This document shows, in pieces, positions 22,909-34,398 of a DNA stretch of 64,000 nucleotides. The stretch is taken from positions 513,514 to 577,513 of the forward strand of contig NW_004450946.1 of assembly GCF_000321225.1 (NCBI RefSeq), in the 5' to 3' direction. The position numbers and the translations under genes were made by a program. Each line of letters begins with the position of its first letter. Positions within the stretch are counted from its first letter, which is position 1. The notes under the pieces are model-generated. The model saw only the letters and a list, made by a program, of their open reading frames with translations, made no database searches and was not told the DNA's origin. This DNA comes from Odobenus rosmarus divergens. Its lineage: Eukaryota; Chordata; Mammalia; Carnivora; Odobenidae.

Positions 22909-23283
22909 TTTTTTTTAAGATTTTTTTTTTAAAGATTTTATTTATTTATTGACAGAGAGAGGCAGCGAGAGAGGGAACATAAGCAGGGGGAGTGGGAGAG
23001 GGAGAAGCAGGCTTCCCGCAGAGTAAGGAGCCTGATGCGGGGCTCGATCCCAGGACCCTGGGACCATGACCTGAGCTGAAGGCAGACGCTTAACGACTGA
23101 GCCACCCAGGCGCCCCAAGATTTATTTATTTTCTTATTTATTTGACAGAGAGAGAGAGAGAGAGAGTGAGCACAAGCTAGGGGAATGGCAGGCAGAGGGA
23201 GAGGGAGCAGCAAGGAGCCCAATGCAGGGCTGGATCCCAGGACCAAAGGCAGGCGCTTAACTGACTGAGCCACCCAGGCGCCC
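22909..23283 (-). repeat. CAN SINE, antisense, split by a second SINE
   Basis: The outer element is the T-tail at 22909-22928 plus the body at 23117-23283. Its target duplication ctaaaaacctattctt / ctaaaaacctgttctt (about 22893-22908 and 23284-23299) encloses both elements, showing that the inner copy came later. Confidence 0.88.
22929..23116 (-). repeat. CAN SINE nested in the T-tail of another SINE
   Basis: Complete younger-type antisense element, 'aaagattttatttatttatt' to 'gccacccaggcgcccc', bounded by aagattt on both sides within the tail of the outer SINE. Confidence 0.92.
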
Positions 23284-23299
23284 CTAAAAACCTGTTCTT

Positions 23300-24554
23300 G
23301 CTAGTAAAGAGAATCATAAGCATTCTATGCTCACATGGTTTTGTTGAGAGGATATTTAGCTTAATGTCATCGCATTGGACTGACACCAGGGATCTGTGTC
23401 ATGTGGGTTGGAGCTGAACAGAGCTGCAAGTCAAAGTGAATTTTACATATGACTGTATTCAGTTTTGCGGCCACAGAAAGAAACGAGGGATGTCTAAACT
23501 GCTGCAGGTAGTTCAGAGAAGTGTTATTGGAAAAGGAAACAGAATAAAAATATCCTATTGTATCCTGGAGCTGAAAGAAGCAGGACATTATTGTTTTTTT
23601 GTGTGCAGTGGGGGTGAAATATAAGTAGTATCTGTTTAGCCCTGTTGTATTTATAGTTTCCTTTTAAGAAGTCTTATATCTATAAATCTCAAAAATACAC
23701 AGTATAAAGCCTACAAAATTTAAATACCCAATAAATAATTTTTAAAGGGTTAAGCTGCTGTATCAGAGGACAGAAAGAAGCATTTTAAAATCTTGTTATA
23801 TTTTTCTCTTACATTGTTTAAGTAGTCCTACTCTTAGTTACTACTGATTGCCACTATAACTAGTTCTCCTGTCGTTGTGTTTAACATTTATGTAACAGAG
23901 AGGGAAATAATGCAGAATAATATATAATCTCTATCTGCACCTATTTTTTTTGTGTTAAAGCAGTTACCCATGTGTATAATTACTTACTATATATTATATT
24001 ATTAAGTCTTTTTGTCTGTTATTTCTGTCCCGGATTCACTCTGTAAAAGTTGATCACACTGGGGAATAAACTTCTCTTTACGACATAGGTGCTGGGAGCA
24101 AAAGTAAGTCCAGCCAGACCTGTATGTCTCTTGAGGTGGGGGTGGGGATGGTAAAGATTACGAAACTACTCATCTGTTTGTTTGCTCCTCCAGACACCAC
24201 AGTGTGAAGCATTGACCCATGTGGATTGTGTTTTTCCCTTAGTAAGAGAGCATATTCTGCTTTGAGTTCCACAATTTACATGTACTCCTGAGTAATCTGA
24301 ACAGGGCGTCATCCCTAACAAAGACAGCGGTGAGAGTGAGGGAGGATGAAGTTAAACGAACAAACAAAACCTGGAAAACTTTTAAACGCAATTGGTTTCT
24401 GGCACATAGGAAGAGTTCTATAAACGCTTGTTGAATAGATGAAAAATGTGTTAATGAACGAATGAGTGAAAAGTATGCTTAAGTGTTGCTAAATTTTCTA
24501 GTCCAGGTAATTGCACAGACTATCTCTCAAAAAGGAATTATGAGAATACAGACT
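23300..24554. other. Intergenic; possible MIR remnant at 24395-24460
   Basis: Mostly unrecognised. 'ggcacataggaagagttcta' followed by 'ttgttgaatagatgaa' near 24400-24445 is the 3' end of a sense MIR/L2-type element. No gene was seen. Confidence 0.45.
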
Positions 24555-24572
24555 AAAAATCTTTTGGGTATT

Positions 24573-24700
24573 GGGGCACCTGGGTGGCCCAGTCAGTTGA
24601 ACCTCCAACTCTTGGTCTCAGCTCGGGTCTTGATCTTAGGGTCATGAGTTCAAGCCTCAAGTTGGGCTTCATGCTGGGTGTGGAGCCTACTTAAAAAAGG
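24573..24700 (+). repeat. Short older CAN SINE with TSD
   Basis: 'ggggcacctgggtggcccag' to 'gtgtggagcctacttaaaaa'. It has a long flanking duplication, aaaaatcttttgggtatt and aaaaatcttttgggtgtt (24555-24572 and 24702-24719). Confidence 0.92.
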
Positions 24701-24719
24701 AAAAAATCTTTTGGGTGTT

Positions 24720-25786
24720 TATCACATTTTTTTAGTTGACTTAAATTGATTATATATATAGGAATATCATGTTTTATGCTATTTTAGGCCCCAGTTCCTT
24801 GCTGTGTTCAGGATATCAGAGAAATGAATTTGGCTTTGTCAGAATATTATCCAAACAATCCAGAGTCAGGAAGCCACACCCTTTGAAAACATACTCTCTC
24901 ACACACACAGATTTAAGCTTAGCTGGATTTTTGCATGTTTTCTAATTTGTCCAGCTTTTATAAAACTTTTCACTCTCATATAATATGTGCTCTCACATGG
25001 AAATTTAATCATATTTAAAATTATACACATTTAAAATTAGAACTTCTCGTAGAAACAGAATCTATGGTTTTATCATCTGTATCTTTCCCAAACTTGTAGA
25101 ACCTACAAATAACCACATCCAACACTAGCCTCATAGTGTCAGGGATGAAAAGCTTTTGACTGTTTAGATCACTGAAAGTTATGGCTAGAAAAGGTCTTAG
25201 AATTAATCCAGCACCCCATCCCCCAACGCACCCCAATCTCCCCATGTCACTCCCCTCTGTTGTACAGATTAGGAAACTTTAGTCCCAGAAGACCTTTCCC
25301 GGATCATTTCCATCATGTTCTTTCTGATGCTTTCACCATATGTGTCCACATTTTGTTAACAGGAGAGAACATTTATTTTAGTATTAGGTAGAATGATAAT
25401 GAATCTAATGACTTTTCCTCAGCTCTTTGTATTGCCCTTTCCGAAGGAGAAGGTGGGATTATCAGGAGCAGGAGATCAAAGTGCTGCCCCAAGTGAGGGG
25501 CCCTTCTAGGACGGTGGCTTCTGCTGCACCAACCTTCAGCTCAGCTTCAGGTTTTTCCTTTGTCCCCTTCAAGTTGTAGTTCCACAAATAATGAAGCTGC
25601 CACCAATTTGTCTTCGCTTTTAGAGTCCAGTCTTCCCAAACCCTCTATTTAATGATCTTTCTGTGTTGTTAGACTTTGTTTTATAATGTTAGTTCCAAAC
25701 CCATAGTCCAAAAAAGACATTTGCAACATTTACTAAGTAATAGTTTGCTCATTCAAAAGAGTATAAAATATGGGCATTTACTTAAC
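24720..25786. other. Intergenic, no recognised element
   Basis: Unique-looking. 25180-25290 weakly resembles an old MIR-class element ('tagaaaaggtcttag', 'acagattaggaaact'). Confidence 0.4.
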
Positions 25787-25800
25787 AAGATTCTTGTGCT

Positions 25801-25977
25801 TTTTTTTTTTTTTTTTTAAGATTTTATTTATTTATTTGACAGAGAGAGACACAGCGAGAGCCGGAACACAAGCTGGGGGAGGAGCAGGGAGCCCCGTGTG
25901 GGGCTCGAGCCCAGGACCCTGGGATCATGACCTGAGCCGAAGGCAGACGCTTAACGACTGAGCCACCCAGGCGCCCC
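25801..25977 (-). repeat. CAN SINE, antisense, with TSD
   Basis: T-run then 'aagattttatttatttattt' to 'gccacccaggcgcccc'. An exact 14-bp duplication, aagattcttgtgct, lies at 25787-25800 and 25978-25991, so it is a clean and fairly young insertion. Confidence 0.95.
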
Positions 25978-25991
25978 AAGATTCTTGTGCT

Positions 25992-27028
25992 TTAAAAAAA
26001 TACACTTACAAAAATTATATTGCACCTTTAAAAATATAAATGAAGAAGTCGGATAAATTAGCATGTAAATGTGATTGGCATTTGTGTGAACAGTAATTCT
26101 AATGTACTGAAAATAGCCATATTCATCACGAATTAAAGTATCAAATGAACTTTAAAATAGTTCCAAATGAATAGCTAGTATTATGGAGAAATATTTAACT
26201 ATCTTGAATTTCTCTTTTAGAAGTTCAGTATTTTGCTAATGATACTAAGATGAGCTATGTAATCCTTGGGAGGATTATTTTAAAGTTAATGTGATTTAGC
26301 TAGATTAAGCAGTCGTAATTTAAAATCCTTTAATATTTTCTTTTAGTAAAAGAATACCTTGGCTAAAACGTCCGTGTGCACCTCAGTGACTTCTGCATTG
26401 TTTTTTTCCTGTGGCACTTTAAACACTCTCTAATTAATCCTTCTACCCGGGCCCAGCATTTGCAGGTGAACATCCGTGGTAAAGAGGAAACAAGATCTGT
26501 TCTTAGAGTACATAGGGTGAAACCTGCCCTGTTGGAGAGTGTCCCAGATGTGTTCATGGGTGCTAGGGTCGCCCCAGCTGTGGCCTGTAGGGGAGGGAGG
26601 GTCAGGCCGACTCTCACAGATGTGTGCTCTCCTGCACTGGCTGCCTGGGTTGCAGAATTGAGTCCGGGAAGAAAGGCAGGGCCCTCTGCCAGCAATCCCA
26701 GAGACTGGCTCTGTTTTGTCTGGGATTGGTGACTCGAGGCAGAGCCAGACCTTTTTGGTCCTCAAAAAAGAGTTCTACGTAATCCATCGGTCATACCTGC
26801 CTCTATCAGTGGAGTGACTACTTGGTTTGATAGCCCTCACTGCACATAACAAAGGAAGTGGTCTACCGAGGTCTCCATTGTCTTTAGAGCAATTTCCAAA
26901 TGTCCCATTTTCTAGTGACGTGGAATTCCCATTCAGGTCCCTTGAAGGAGTACCTGCCATGTACCCCCACAGTCCTCAGAAGCTGATCTTTTGCATATGT
27001 TTGTGTAGTACTCCTGTCGATTTAGCCA
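25992..27028. other. Intergenic, no recognised element
   Basis: AT-rich to 26340, then a more GC-balanced stretch (26360-27000) with open frames of 110-118 codons on both strands at the same place. Overlap on opposite strands without any domain suggests chance. Confidence 0.45.
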
Positions 27029-27560
27029 GACCTATCAGTTTGTCCTTGCTGTGTTAACAAATCACCCAATACTTAGGATCTTAAAAAACATTCATGATTC
27101 TGTGGGCTAGCAATTTGGGCTCAGATCTGAGTGGTTCTTTTGCTAGACTTGCCTGGGCTGACTCATACAGATGCAATCGTCTGTGGCTTGGATGCGACTG
27201 GCTGGTCTAGAATATTCCCTCACTCAAATGTCTGGAGGTTGGCACACTATCAGCCAGGACATCTCATTTCTTTTCCATGTGACTTCGCCAGCAGGCTAAA
27301 CTGGGCTTCTTCCCATGGTGGTCTCAAGGTTCGCGGCAGCTAGGGAAAGCGCACCCCCATGCCCAAGTGCTTGTCAAGCTTCTGCGTGTGTCATGTTTGC
27401 TTTTTAACTAAAACAGGTCACACTGCTGCCCAGATTCAAGGGATGGGGGAAAAAATGTTCCACCTCTTGATGAGAAGAACTGCAAAGGCCCATTGCAATG
27501 GGGTATCCAAACAGGGAATGTCTGACAATTACTTATACTCTACCTACCTTTGCTGACAGG
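27029..27560 (+). repeat. MaLR-type LTR remnant
   Basis: 'tatcagtttgtccttgctgt', 'attctgtgggctagcaattt', 'tcaaatgtctggaggttggc' and 'cccagattcaagggatgggg' follow an old MLT1-class LTR in sense order. The right end is indistinct. No internal retroviral region is present. Confidence 0.6.
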
Positions 27561-27832
27561 AATATTTGTTTTTTATTGTTTTTGTTGATTTTCATGATAA
27601 AACATTTCAAATGTACACCAACATTCAAACAACTCCAAAGTATAAAGAATGATACAATAAACTTCCCATATGCCCATCAGCTGGATTCACCAGTTTTCAA
27701 AATGTTGCTCCATTGGCTGCCTCTACTTTTTAACTTTTCTCCTTGCTGAAGTGTTTTGAAGCAGATCCCAAACATTGGGCTATTTCAGCTCTGTATGTTT
27801 CCATATGCAGCTCTTGAAAAGGGATACCTTCC

Positions 27833-28031
27833 TTTTTTTTTTTTTTTAAGATTTTATTTATTTATTTGACAGAGACACAGCAAGAGAGGGAACACAAGCA
27901 GGGGGAGTGGGAGAGGGAGAAGCAGGCTTCCTGCTGAGCAGGGAGCCCGATGTGGGGCTCAATCCCAGGACCCTGGGATCATGACCTGAGCTGAAGGCAG
28001 ATGCTTAACTACTGAGCCACCCAGGCACCCC
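27833..28031 (-). repeat. CAN SINE, antisense, with TSD
   Basis: T-run plus 'aagattttatttatttattt' to 'gccacccaggcacccc'. An exact 15-bp duplication, aaagggataccttcc, lies at 27818-27832 and 28032-28046. Confidence 0.95.
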
Positions 28032-28670
28032 AAAGGGATACCTTCCCATGTAGCCACAATACCACGACCACATCTTGGTATCACTGAACACTCAGTCCAT
28101 AATGCAATTTCCCCAAACGTCTCAAAAATGTCTTTTTATAATAGGTAGATCTGAAATGGAATCCACCCACAGAAGGTCCATAGTAGTCCCAACTTGCTTT
28201 TCTTTTCTTTTTTGTCTACTGACTTGTTTTTGAAAACTGGGTCCATTTTCCTGCATAGAACCTCCTACATTCTGTAGTCATCTGTTCGATTCCTTGTGGA
28301 GTCCTCTAACTTGCTTCTCCATCTCCTGTATTTCTGTTTATGAAAGTTAGCCCTACAGGCTGAGTTTCATTCAGGTTCCACTTTGGGGACAGCCATCCTC
28401 TGTAGATAATAGTACTGTTTGCTTCCAGTTGTGTCACATGGAGGCATAAATGTTTGCTTGTCTTAGCTTTGAATGATGCTAACATTGCTCAGTGAGTTGA
28501 TCCCTTGATGACCAATTGCCTGGGTCTGTTGTTTGAAGTGTTTACAAGATGATGGTTTCCTAATTCTATCATTCCAGATTTGTTAGCTGGAGTTATTTTA
28601 TAAGGAACATCTTGTTATCAGAGTTGTTTGGTTATCTGAAATAGAGTTCATACAAAATATATTCTTTTTT

Positions 28671-28899
28671 TTATGTTATGCTAATCACCATACAGTACAT
28701 TAGTAGTTTTTGATGTAGTGTTCCATGATACATTGTTTGCATATAACACCCAGTGCTCCGTGCAATACGTGCCCTCTTTAATACCCATCACCAGGCTAAC
28801 CCATCCCCCCCCACATCCCTCCCCTCTAAAACCCTCAGTTTGTTTCTCAGAGTCCATAGTTTCTTATGGTTTGTCTCCCCCTCCGATTTATCCCCCTTC
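28671..28899 (-). repeat. 5'-truncated carnivore L1 3' end
   Basis: Same family as at 4617-5058: 'ttatgttatgctaatcacca', 'agtttttgatgtagtgttcc' and 'aacacccagtgctccgtgca'. The flanking tatattctttt / tatattctttc is a likely target duplication. Only about 230 bp was inserted. Confidence 0.9.
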
Positions 28900-30242
28900 A
28901 TATATTCTTTCCTTTAAATCGACAGCTTATAGAATAAGAATTTGGTGCCCAAGTTATATCCAGAGTTGTACGGTAAGTAGTTGCTTGGCGGCTCTCTCAC
29001 TTTCTTTTTTGTTGTCACTTGAATTCATGGGTTTTAGATATTCATTGTGTTTCAGTTAATTGCCTTTATTTTTCTTTGGGGAGGGCTTAAATTGTTTCAT
29101 CTTTGGCCAATGGGAACTGCTGTTTGTTGTATCCCTTTGATCCATTATTCTTTGAGAACTTCCTTGCTTTCTGGCACAAAGTATCCCAAGATTATCTTGT
29201 ATAGTTCTTGCTCCAGATCTGTAATCAGTCATTCCTGGCTGGAGATTACAATTTGGGCACTAGATGTGCTCACTGATATCAGGTTTTCATCCTTTCTAGT
29301 CTTTTTTATTGGCAAGAGCTAGGAAATCTCTATATACACACATATACATATATATATTTTCAAGATACTTTAAAAATTAAGTTATACTGATTTTTTAAAA
29401 ATTTAAAATGAGAATTGCCAAATTTTTATTTAACTTCTTCAATTTTTATACTTTTTTTTCTTTTCTCTTAAGCAGAAAATCTTGGTACATAAGAATGTTA
29501 GTATACCTTAATATATATTGATATATTAACTAATAATATAACCAGTATAAAAGCATACACTATAATATCATTATTAGCAGACGCTAACATGTTATTAGAA
29601 TTATTACTTTGGAATTGTTATATATTTATATGTAACTTTGAAACTATCAAATACATAATATAATGCTAATATTGTAAATTGTTGAATGTTAATAATGCTA
29701 AATATTAAATATACTAATATATTTGTTAATACACTTATATATAAATTAACAGCTAATCATTATATATAGGTTAATGAACTAATGAATATATAACAGCTTT
29801 ATATTCGTTAATGCACACATACATATATTAACAGTTTCAAAGTAATAATGCTGATATTTTTACTAACAGACTACTGAACGAAATTTAAGATTTCTTTGCA
29901 GTGCTGTTTTCCTTAGAATATATTATACAAAGAATCTACAACAAAGTGCTTTGTGCAAGAGGCATTGGAAATAATTCTTTTCTCTGTGGGGTTAGGTCAC
30001 CAACTTAATGTTATGTTTTCTTGCTTCAGTTCATTTTCAGTTTTTACAAATTTTTTTCTTCTTGATTTCATTTACTTTTTTAAAATATGTAGGATATTTT
30101 TATGTTTTCAAAGTTGAAACTATCTTATAGAGCATATGTAGAAAAATTATTATTGATGTCCTCTCCTTCCTCCAAAGGTAACTATATTTATTCTTAATCT
30201 TCCAGTGTTTCTTTTGCAAGTATATGCATCTATTTTATTCCC

Positions 30243-30481
30243 TTTTAAAATTTATTTTACTTAATTAATTTATTTCTTAGAGAGAGAGCACGCCCTCATG
30301 TGTGCGGGTTGGGGGGGGTGTTTAGGGGCAGAGTCAGAGGGAGAGAGAGAGAGAGAGAATCCCAACCAGGCTCCACACCCAGAATGGAGCCAGATGTGGG
30401 GCTCGATCTCACAACCCTGAGATCATGACCTGTGCTAAATGAAGAGTTGAATGCTTAACCAACTGAGCCACCCAGGCACCC
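30243..30481 (-). repeat. CAN SINE, antisense, older copy
   Basis: T-rich start, (GA)n tracts, 'ccctgagatcatgacctgtg' and 'ctgagccacccaggcacccc'. Diverged, with an insertion-rich GA middle and a G8 run near 30311-30318. Confidence 0.9.
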
Positions 30482-31000
30482 CTAAAGATTATTTTAAATA
30501 TAAAAATATATTTACCCTTTTTTAGATGGAGTGCCACTCACTTTTCTATATTTTTTGTTTATTTGTTTTAAAAGAGTATTATTATTAAGGTTTATCACAC
30601 CACATTGTAAAGAGAATGCAAACATATTTTGGGGGACTGGGTCATTCAGATTCTTTTAAGGAATCTCTCTTTTTTTTAATCCGGTGAGTTCAGTACTCCC
30701 TGCCATCTGGGGAGGACAGACTCCAAACTAAAGTGCAGTCAGGAGATTTCTTCTAATCTCAGTTTACTGCTTGAGGCTGAAAAAATATCCCACAGCATTT
30801 CTTTTACAAACACGAGTCTGAGAAAAAAATGTTCCTGAACAGAATAAGAATTGTGAAACTCCAGGTGTACCCTGTATGTTGTCTACTGTGACTTTTTGGT
30901 TTATACTCTGCCTCATTCGTAGTCATGTTCACAAACCTGAACTTAAGAAAAGTCTAGAGGCTCAAAATGAACATGTCTAAAATAATTTCCATAAGATTTG
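30482..31000. other. Intergenic, no recognised element
   Basis: No gene or clear repeat. Confidence 0.45.
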
Positions 31001-32160
31001 GAAAGAGGAGGAATCGGCAAAAGTGGAAGAATATCAGAGAAATTAAAGAGTTAAAATTACAGAATTCGATGCAGTTTAGTTAATAATATTGTAACAATGT
31101 TAATTTTTAAACTTTTAACAAATCTACCACAGTCATATAAGATGTTAACATTAGGGGAAGTTGGATAAACTCTGTATTATCTTTGCAACTATTCTGTACA
31201 GCTAAAATTATTACAAAATAAATTTTATTTAACGCTTACACACACAAGCAGCTGCATTCAATAAAAAAGTATACTTAAAGAACTTCAACAAATCGATAAC
31301 AGAAATAACCTAACAAAAAAAAAGGGGGAGTAAATGACATAAACAGGCAAGTAATATACCATTTTTGTCAGCCAGATGGGCGAAAATCTAAAAGATTAAT
31401 ATTATCAAGTGTTCATATGGGTGGGGGAGACAGGATAAGTTGATCTGGTATTTTTGGAGGGATGGTAGACAGTGTCAGTTTAAAAAATTTATTTTAAATA
31501 AACATATACCTCAACCCAGAAAATCACCTTTTGGATGTCTCTCTCAAAGGAAACTTTCACATGTGCACAAGAAGGCATAAATAAGGATTTTCACTGCAGC
31601 GTTATAATATCAAAACCATCTTAGCTAGACAAATTACAGTATATCCATATTATGGAATACTAGACAGCCATTTTAAAATGATGATGTAGATTTTCATTGC
31701 TTGACCTAATCTCCAAGACAAAAATATTAAGTGGAAAAAAATTGCAAAAGTAAATATTGTCTATCATTTGTTTTTTTTTTAAAGATTTTATTTATTTATT
31801 CATGAGAGACAGAGGGAGAGAGAGAGAGAGAAGCAGAGGGAGGAGCAGGCTCCCAAGGAGCAGGGAGCCCGATGCGGGACTCGATCCCAGGACCCTGGGA
31901 TCATGACCTGAGCCGAAGGCAGATGCTTAACCATCTGAGCCACCCGGGTGCCCTATCATTTGTTTTTTAAAAACCTGCATATTCCTATATATCCACACAC
32001 CCTCTCCCCCCTTTCTCTTTGTTTTCATATATATGTGTAAATAAATACAGAAAAAGTGATCTGAAAATACATACTCCAGTTCAGTTTAAATACTAATATT
32101 CCTGGATAATAGCAGTGGGAATGGGAGCATGTGGTCTAGTTGGACTTTTAAAAATGTCTA
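31001..32160 (+). repeat. L1M fragments, sense
   Basis: 31135-31230 is an L1 3' terminus ('gatgttaacattaggggaag', 'actattctgtacagctaaaa'). A second L1 segment follows ('ccagatgggcgaaaatctaa', 'catatacctcaacccagaaa', 'attatggaatactagacagc'), so two copies abut. Both are badly broken. A SINE interrupts at 31771-31952. Confidence 0.7.
31771..31952 (-). repeat. CAN SINE, antisense, with TSD
   Basis: T-run, 'aaagattttatttatttatt' to 'gagccacccgggtgcc'. The 10-bp duplication ctatcatttg lies at 31761-31770 and 31953-31962. Confidence 0.94.
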
Positions 32161-33230
32161 TTGCTTCTTTCATAGAAGGAATGTATGCCTGCATTAGTTG
32201 TGAAATTAAGGTGAGAAAGAAAGAATGCCAAAGGACTTGGGCATGTCTTGACAACATAGAGACCTAGAAGTGATAGAGAACTTCTGAGAAACTTGTCACG
32301 AACTCACAGAATGCAATCTAAAGGGAGAGGTGGTCTCTAATTTGTGGGGTCCAGTGGAAAATGAAAGCAGGGGACCCTTTGTTCAAAAAGCAAAAGAAAC
32401 TGCCGTTAAAGGTACATATAATTTTTATCATTTATATTGAGCAGTGCCAGTTTTAAAAGCAAAGATCAGAATATTTAACTTGTATGAGTAATCACTTAAA
32501 TTACACAATCCATATTTTGTGGCTTGTCCCTGGAGTTAGTCCCTCAAGCTGGCCGGAAGAGATAAGCACAGCTGGACTCAGAAAGGTAGGGAGGAGAGAG
32601 GACCCCAATTCCTGGGGGAAGCACCCCTGGACCTGGTACGATCGTAGCCAGTATAGACCCTCACAGGGCCCTGGGGGCCCCACTTGCCTCCTGAGCCTAC
32701 CGGGACCCCCTTCTCACAAGCCACCTGACCTAAATGCCGAAGCTGAGGATGGGGGTCCTTCCCTTCCCCAGGGAACTCAGGCTACAGGACTGCCGCTCCA
32801 GCCCATAGCAGACAGCAACTACCAAGGATCCTTAAGCCTCCACCACTGGCAGCTTGGTACCCCAATGGAGGCTAGGCAGGAGGCTCACCCCCACCAAGAT
32901 ATGGCCTCCTATTAGCCTGGGGCTCTTGCCCAGCCCAAGGTGCTAAGGGTACACAAGCCTGACCCCAACCCTCTCCCAGATCTTTGTGAGGGACAGAGGG
33001 TGGTAGAGCAGGGAGGCAGCACCGGCAGGGGCTTTAGGAGTTGTGGGAGTGGGTAGCTGAGAAGCCCTCTAGGGAGGCCAAAACAAACAGGATCACATGT
33101 GAGCTGAGGTCCCCAGTGCATGCCCCATTGTCCCATCACCTTCACTTACAAAACACAAATCCAAAGCGAGAACTGTTAAGACTCCAGACAGTGCTGCAGA
33201 GCATTAAATCCAGTGTAGGGCCCTTCTGAG
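32161..33230. other. GC-rich intergenic island with a 143-codon open frame
   Basis: 32530-33060 is markedly more GC-rich than its surroundings. It carries an open frame (32484-32915, +) that is proline-, glutamine- and serine-rich and has no domain I recognise. The edges ('ttgtggggtccagtggaaaa' near 32341 and 'gcagagcattaaatccagtg' near 33197) recall an ancient interspersed repeat. I do not call a gene. Confidence 0.35.
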
Positions 33231-33900
33231 CAGCTGTGCCCATTGTATACCATCGAAGGTAGCCTGGGTAGGGTCAAGGGTTGCCCTCTTGACCCTCAGC
33301 CCCACCCCCGTTTTTAAATGGAAGACATCAGAGGAAGCTTGAATTCTGGGATGTAGAATCCTTTCGCTGAGAGAGGATGAAGATGATGGTGAGACAGAAC
33401 AAAGCTGATAGGGCCAGCCAGCCCCGGAGATGGGGTTTAGAGCCCAGGGAGAGCAGAAGACAGAAGAAAAGCAGGTGCCCAGGGTAGGTATATCATGGTT
33501 TGGCAGGAAGGGAAGAGAGTTTCCATTCCTTAATTTCTTTTTTCTCTAGGAATCACTGCTTGGGCTGGGGAGGAGGTCTTTGAGGGATCGTTAGGAGAGT
33601 ATAGAAGATGGGAAACAGGAGCTGGAGAGACGGGGAGGCAAACTGCTCAGAGAGGAGTCAGAACTTTGGCTTGTCAGTCCGGCTGGAGTCATGGATTCCG
33701 TGGAATTATGGAGCTAACAATCAGCCTGCTTGTGTGACATTCAGGACCCAACAAAGAGAAAGGTCCACCTTGCCCCAGTCAAGGGAAGGATGGCCTCACT
33801 CTTGTTTGAGGAAGGACTGTTCTTTATTCTGAACTGAATAAAAAATGACTTTTTAATGTTTATACGTCCTTTTAAAAATGAAATGATGTTGGTGATAGTA
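33231..33900. other. Intergenic, no recognised element
   Basis: Moderately GC-balanced. The 74-codon frame at 33608-33832 is unsupported. Confidence 0.4.
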
Positions 33901-33904
33901 ACAT

Positions 33905-33985
33905 TCTTTTGGTATTTTTTTTTATTATGGCAAAATGTACACAATATAAAATCTACCATTTTAATCATCCTCAAGTGTATTAGTG
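33905..33985 (-). repeat. Short L1M fragment, antisense
   Basis: 'ttttattatggcaaaatgta' and 'aaaatctaccattttaatca' match a short piece of antisense L1M text. Confidence 0.6.
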
Positions 33986-34186
33986 TTTGTTTTTAAATGT
34001 CATTGCTTTGCAAAATAAGTGAAAAAGTTGGTAATCCTATACTGCACCCCTGAAGTGTTTTGTTTGAAATTTTACTGGTCTGTGCAGTCTGGAAATTTTA
34101 TGAGCCTTAGAAACCTGTTCTTTGTTTAATCTTGTTCTATGACTTTAGCGGCAGAGGAAAGCTCTGAAACAATGTATAGAATTTTT

Positions 34187-34381
34187 TTTTAAAGATTTTA
34201 TTTATTTATTTGACAGAGAGAGAGAGAGAGCACAAGCAGGGACTGCAGCAGGCAGAGGGAGAGGGAGAAGCAGACTTCCCCACCAAGCAGGGAGCCCGAT
34301 GCAGGGCTCGATCCCAGGACCTTAGGATTATGACCTGAGCTGAAGGCAGACACTTAACTGACTGAGCCACTCAGGTGCCCC
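34187..34381 (-). repeat. CAN SINE, antisense, with TSD
   Basis: 'taaagattttatttatttat' to 'gagccactcaggtgcccc'. The duplication caatgtatagaattttt lies at about 34170-34186 and 34382-34398. Confidence 0.95.
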
Positions 34382-34398
34382 CAATGTATAGAATTTTT

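Larger units (their letters stand above)
27565..30235 (-). repeat. L1M 3' UTR fragment, antisense, with two later insertions
   Basis: 'ttgattttcatgataaaaca', 'cttcccatatgcccatcagc', 'ttgaagcagatcccaaacat' and 'gcactagatgtgctcactga' fit the long 3' UTR of old L1M elements in antisense. It is interrupted by a SINE (27833-28031) and a young L1 end (28671-28899). Beyond 29335 it is very AT-rich (29330-29880, many TATATA runs) and homology is weak. Confidence 0.65.

Noticed and set aside
26363..26765. 110-118-codon frames on both strands
   Set aside because: Mutually overlapping on opposite strands, no domain, no splice or promoter evidence.
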